Assembly: GCA_020058315.1 (NCBI GenBank)
Contig: JAGVEK010000268.1
Coordinates: 1 to 6,875 of the forward strand
Direction: 5' to 3'
DNA from: Candidatus Zixiibacteriota bacterium
GTDB lineage: Bacteria; Zixibacteria; MSB-5A5; WJJR01
DNA: 6,875 nt
Position 1 is the stretch's first letter. Each line of letters opens with the position of its first letter. Made by a program: the position numbers and the translations under genes. The notes beneath the pieces were generated by a model. That model searched no databases. It was not told the DNA's origin and was given only the letters and a program-made list of their open reading frames with translations. This document shows positions 6,332 to 6,875 of this stretch, piece by piece.

Positions 6332-6437
6332 GTCGCGGTCCGGTGCGGCAACTCACCGTACATCCCATCGCCCCCCCGTCGCCAACCGCTGCAAACGCTC
6401 CCCATCCGCGGGCGTACCACTGGCCGGAAGGGTTCCG
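6332..6437. other. Remainder of the nuoN/PP-loop spacer
   Basis: Nothing coding is supported here. A small inverted repeat, CGGTG (6341-6345) and CACCG (6354-6358), and a run of seven C (6371-6377) are visible, but no convincing promoter for the next gene. The end carries GGAAGGG (6426-6432), five bases before the ATG at 6438, a usable ribosome binding site. Short reading frames crossing this stretch on both strands lack family features. Confidence 0.5.
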
Positions 6438-6875
6438 ATGAATTCGATCACCAACGACGCACCCACCGTTAAACCCAAGGCCCACGTCATCTCGCTGTTC
6501 TCTGGCGGCCTCGACTCATCGTTGTCTGTCTTACTGATGCTCCGGCAAAATGTGCAGGTCACCGCGTTGACTTTCATGACTCACTTCGGCTGTGATCTCT
6601 CGGATCGCTCGTCCTGTTCCTCGAATCCGTACCCGGCGGCCAAACAATTCGGGTTTGATGTGAAGCTGGTCCATCTGGCCGACAAGTTCGTCAAAATCGT
6701 GCAAAACCCCACGTACGGCTACGGCAAGAACATGAACCCCTGCGTCGATTGCCGCATTTTGATGCTGCGCGAGGCGAAAGACTACATGGACATGGTCGGT
6801 GCCGATGCCGTGATCACTGGTGAAGTTCTCGGCCAGCGCCCCTTTTCGCAGATGCGCCCCAAGCTGTATCTGACC
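6438..6875 (+). CDS. PP-loop ATP pyrophosphatase, ThiI/MnmA-like thiolation protein (5' part, cut by window end)
   Basis: The frame is open for 146 codons from the ATG to the last base, with no stop codon. The PP-loop SGGLDSS is at residues 22-28, after a hydrophobic strand (VISLF, 17-21); this motif binds the ATP phosphates in enzymes that adenylate a base or carboxylate before sulfur or nitrogen transfer. Further on are KNMNPCVDCR (97-106), with a CxxC pair C102/C105, and ITGEVLGQRPFSQ (126-138), close to the TGE-LGQ-SQ motif of ThiI. C52 and C60 lie in a short Cys/Ser-rich insert. The mix suggests a tRNA thiolation enzyme or related sulfur-transfer protein in the cytoplasm; the exact substrate is unknown to me, so no symbol is given. 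GGAAGGG (6426-6432) supports the start, and no other ATG lies nearby upstream in frame. The C-terminal part is outside the window. It is not obviously linked to complex I. Confidence 0.8.
   Translation, partial: MNSITNDAPTVKPKAHVISLFSGGLDSSLSVLLMLRQNVQVTALTFMTHFGCDLSDRSSCSSNPYPAAKQFGFDVKLVHLADKFVKIVQNPTYGYGKNMNPCVDCRILMLREAKDYMDMVGADAVITGEVLGQRPFSQMRPKLYLT

Noticed and set aside
6223..6441. Plus-strand 72-codon reading frame across the nuoN downstream spacer
   Set aside because: It runs through the palindromic element and low-complexity C-rich sequence, has no family features and no clear ribosome binding site, and overlaps the true start of the next gene.
6264..6485. Minus-strand 73-codon frame over the same spacer
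   Set aside because: It is largely the translation of the palindromic repeat in reverse and overlaps the PP-loop gene start; nothing recognisable in the peptide.

Overview
The window is a bacterial chromosomal segment, GC-rich by eye, with every supported gene on the + strand. Most of it is one run of five genes for the membrane arm of respiratory complex I (NADH:quinone oxidoreductase type I): nuoJ, nuoK, nuoL, nuoM and nuoN, in canonical order. Upstream is the last 39 codons of a secreted or surface protein with a FlgD-Ig/type IX-like C-terminal tail. Such tails are common in the FCB superphylum and in related uncultured phyla such as Zixibacteria, Eisenbacteria and Latescibacteria. A tail like this next to high-GC nuo genes suggests that kind of organism, but the assignment is an inference. 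Downstream is the 5' part of a PP-loop ATP pyrophosphatase gene (ThiI/MnmA-like), cut by the window end.

Layout: 1-120, 3' end of the surface-protein gene; 121-296, spacer with a possible promoter and a GC hairpin; 297-6226, nuoJKLMN; 6227-6437, gene-free spacer holding a fossil-like second copy of the nuoN 3' end and a nested palindromic element; 6438-6875, the truncated PP-loop gene. nuoJ/nuoK and nuoM/nuoN overlap by 4 bases (ATGA), and nuoL/nuoM are 4 bases apart, so these genes are probably transcribed and translated together. The exception is the 72-base nuoK-nuoL gap, which holds a repeat-like inverted sequence.

Together NuoL, NuoM and NuoN form the three antiporter-like proton channels, while NuoJ and NuoK help link them to the quinone site. 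All three large subunits keep the key membrane glutamate and lysines, and NuoK keeps both membrane glutamates, so the arm looks functional. The peripheral arm and the rest of the membrane arm (nuoA-nuoI) are not in the window, and the gene before nuoJ is unrelated, so the complex is encoded in at least two places or in a rearranged order.

I did not find a new biological system. The coding content is conventional. The points worth a second look are in the spacers: the in-frame echo of the NuoN C-terminus after its stop codon, two palindromic repeat-like elements, and the cysteine pattern of the PP-loop protein.
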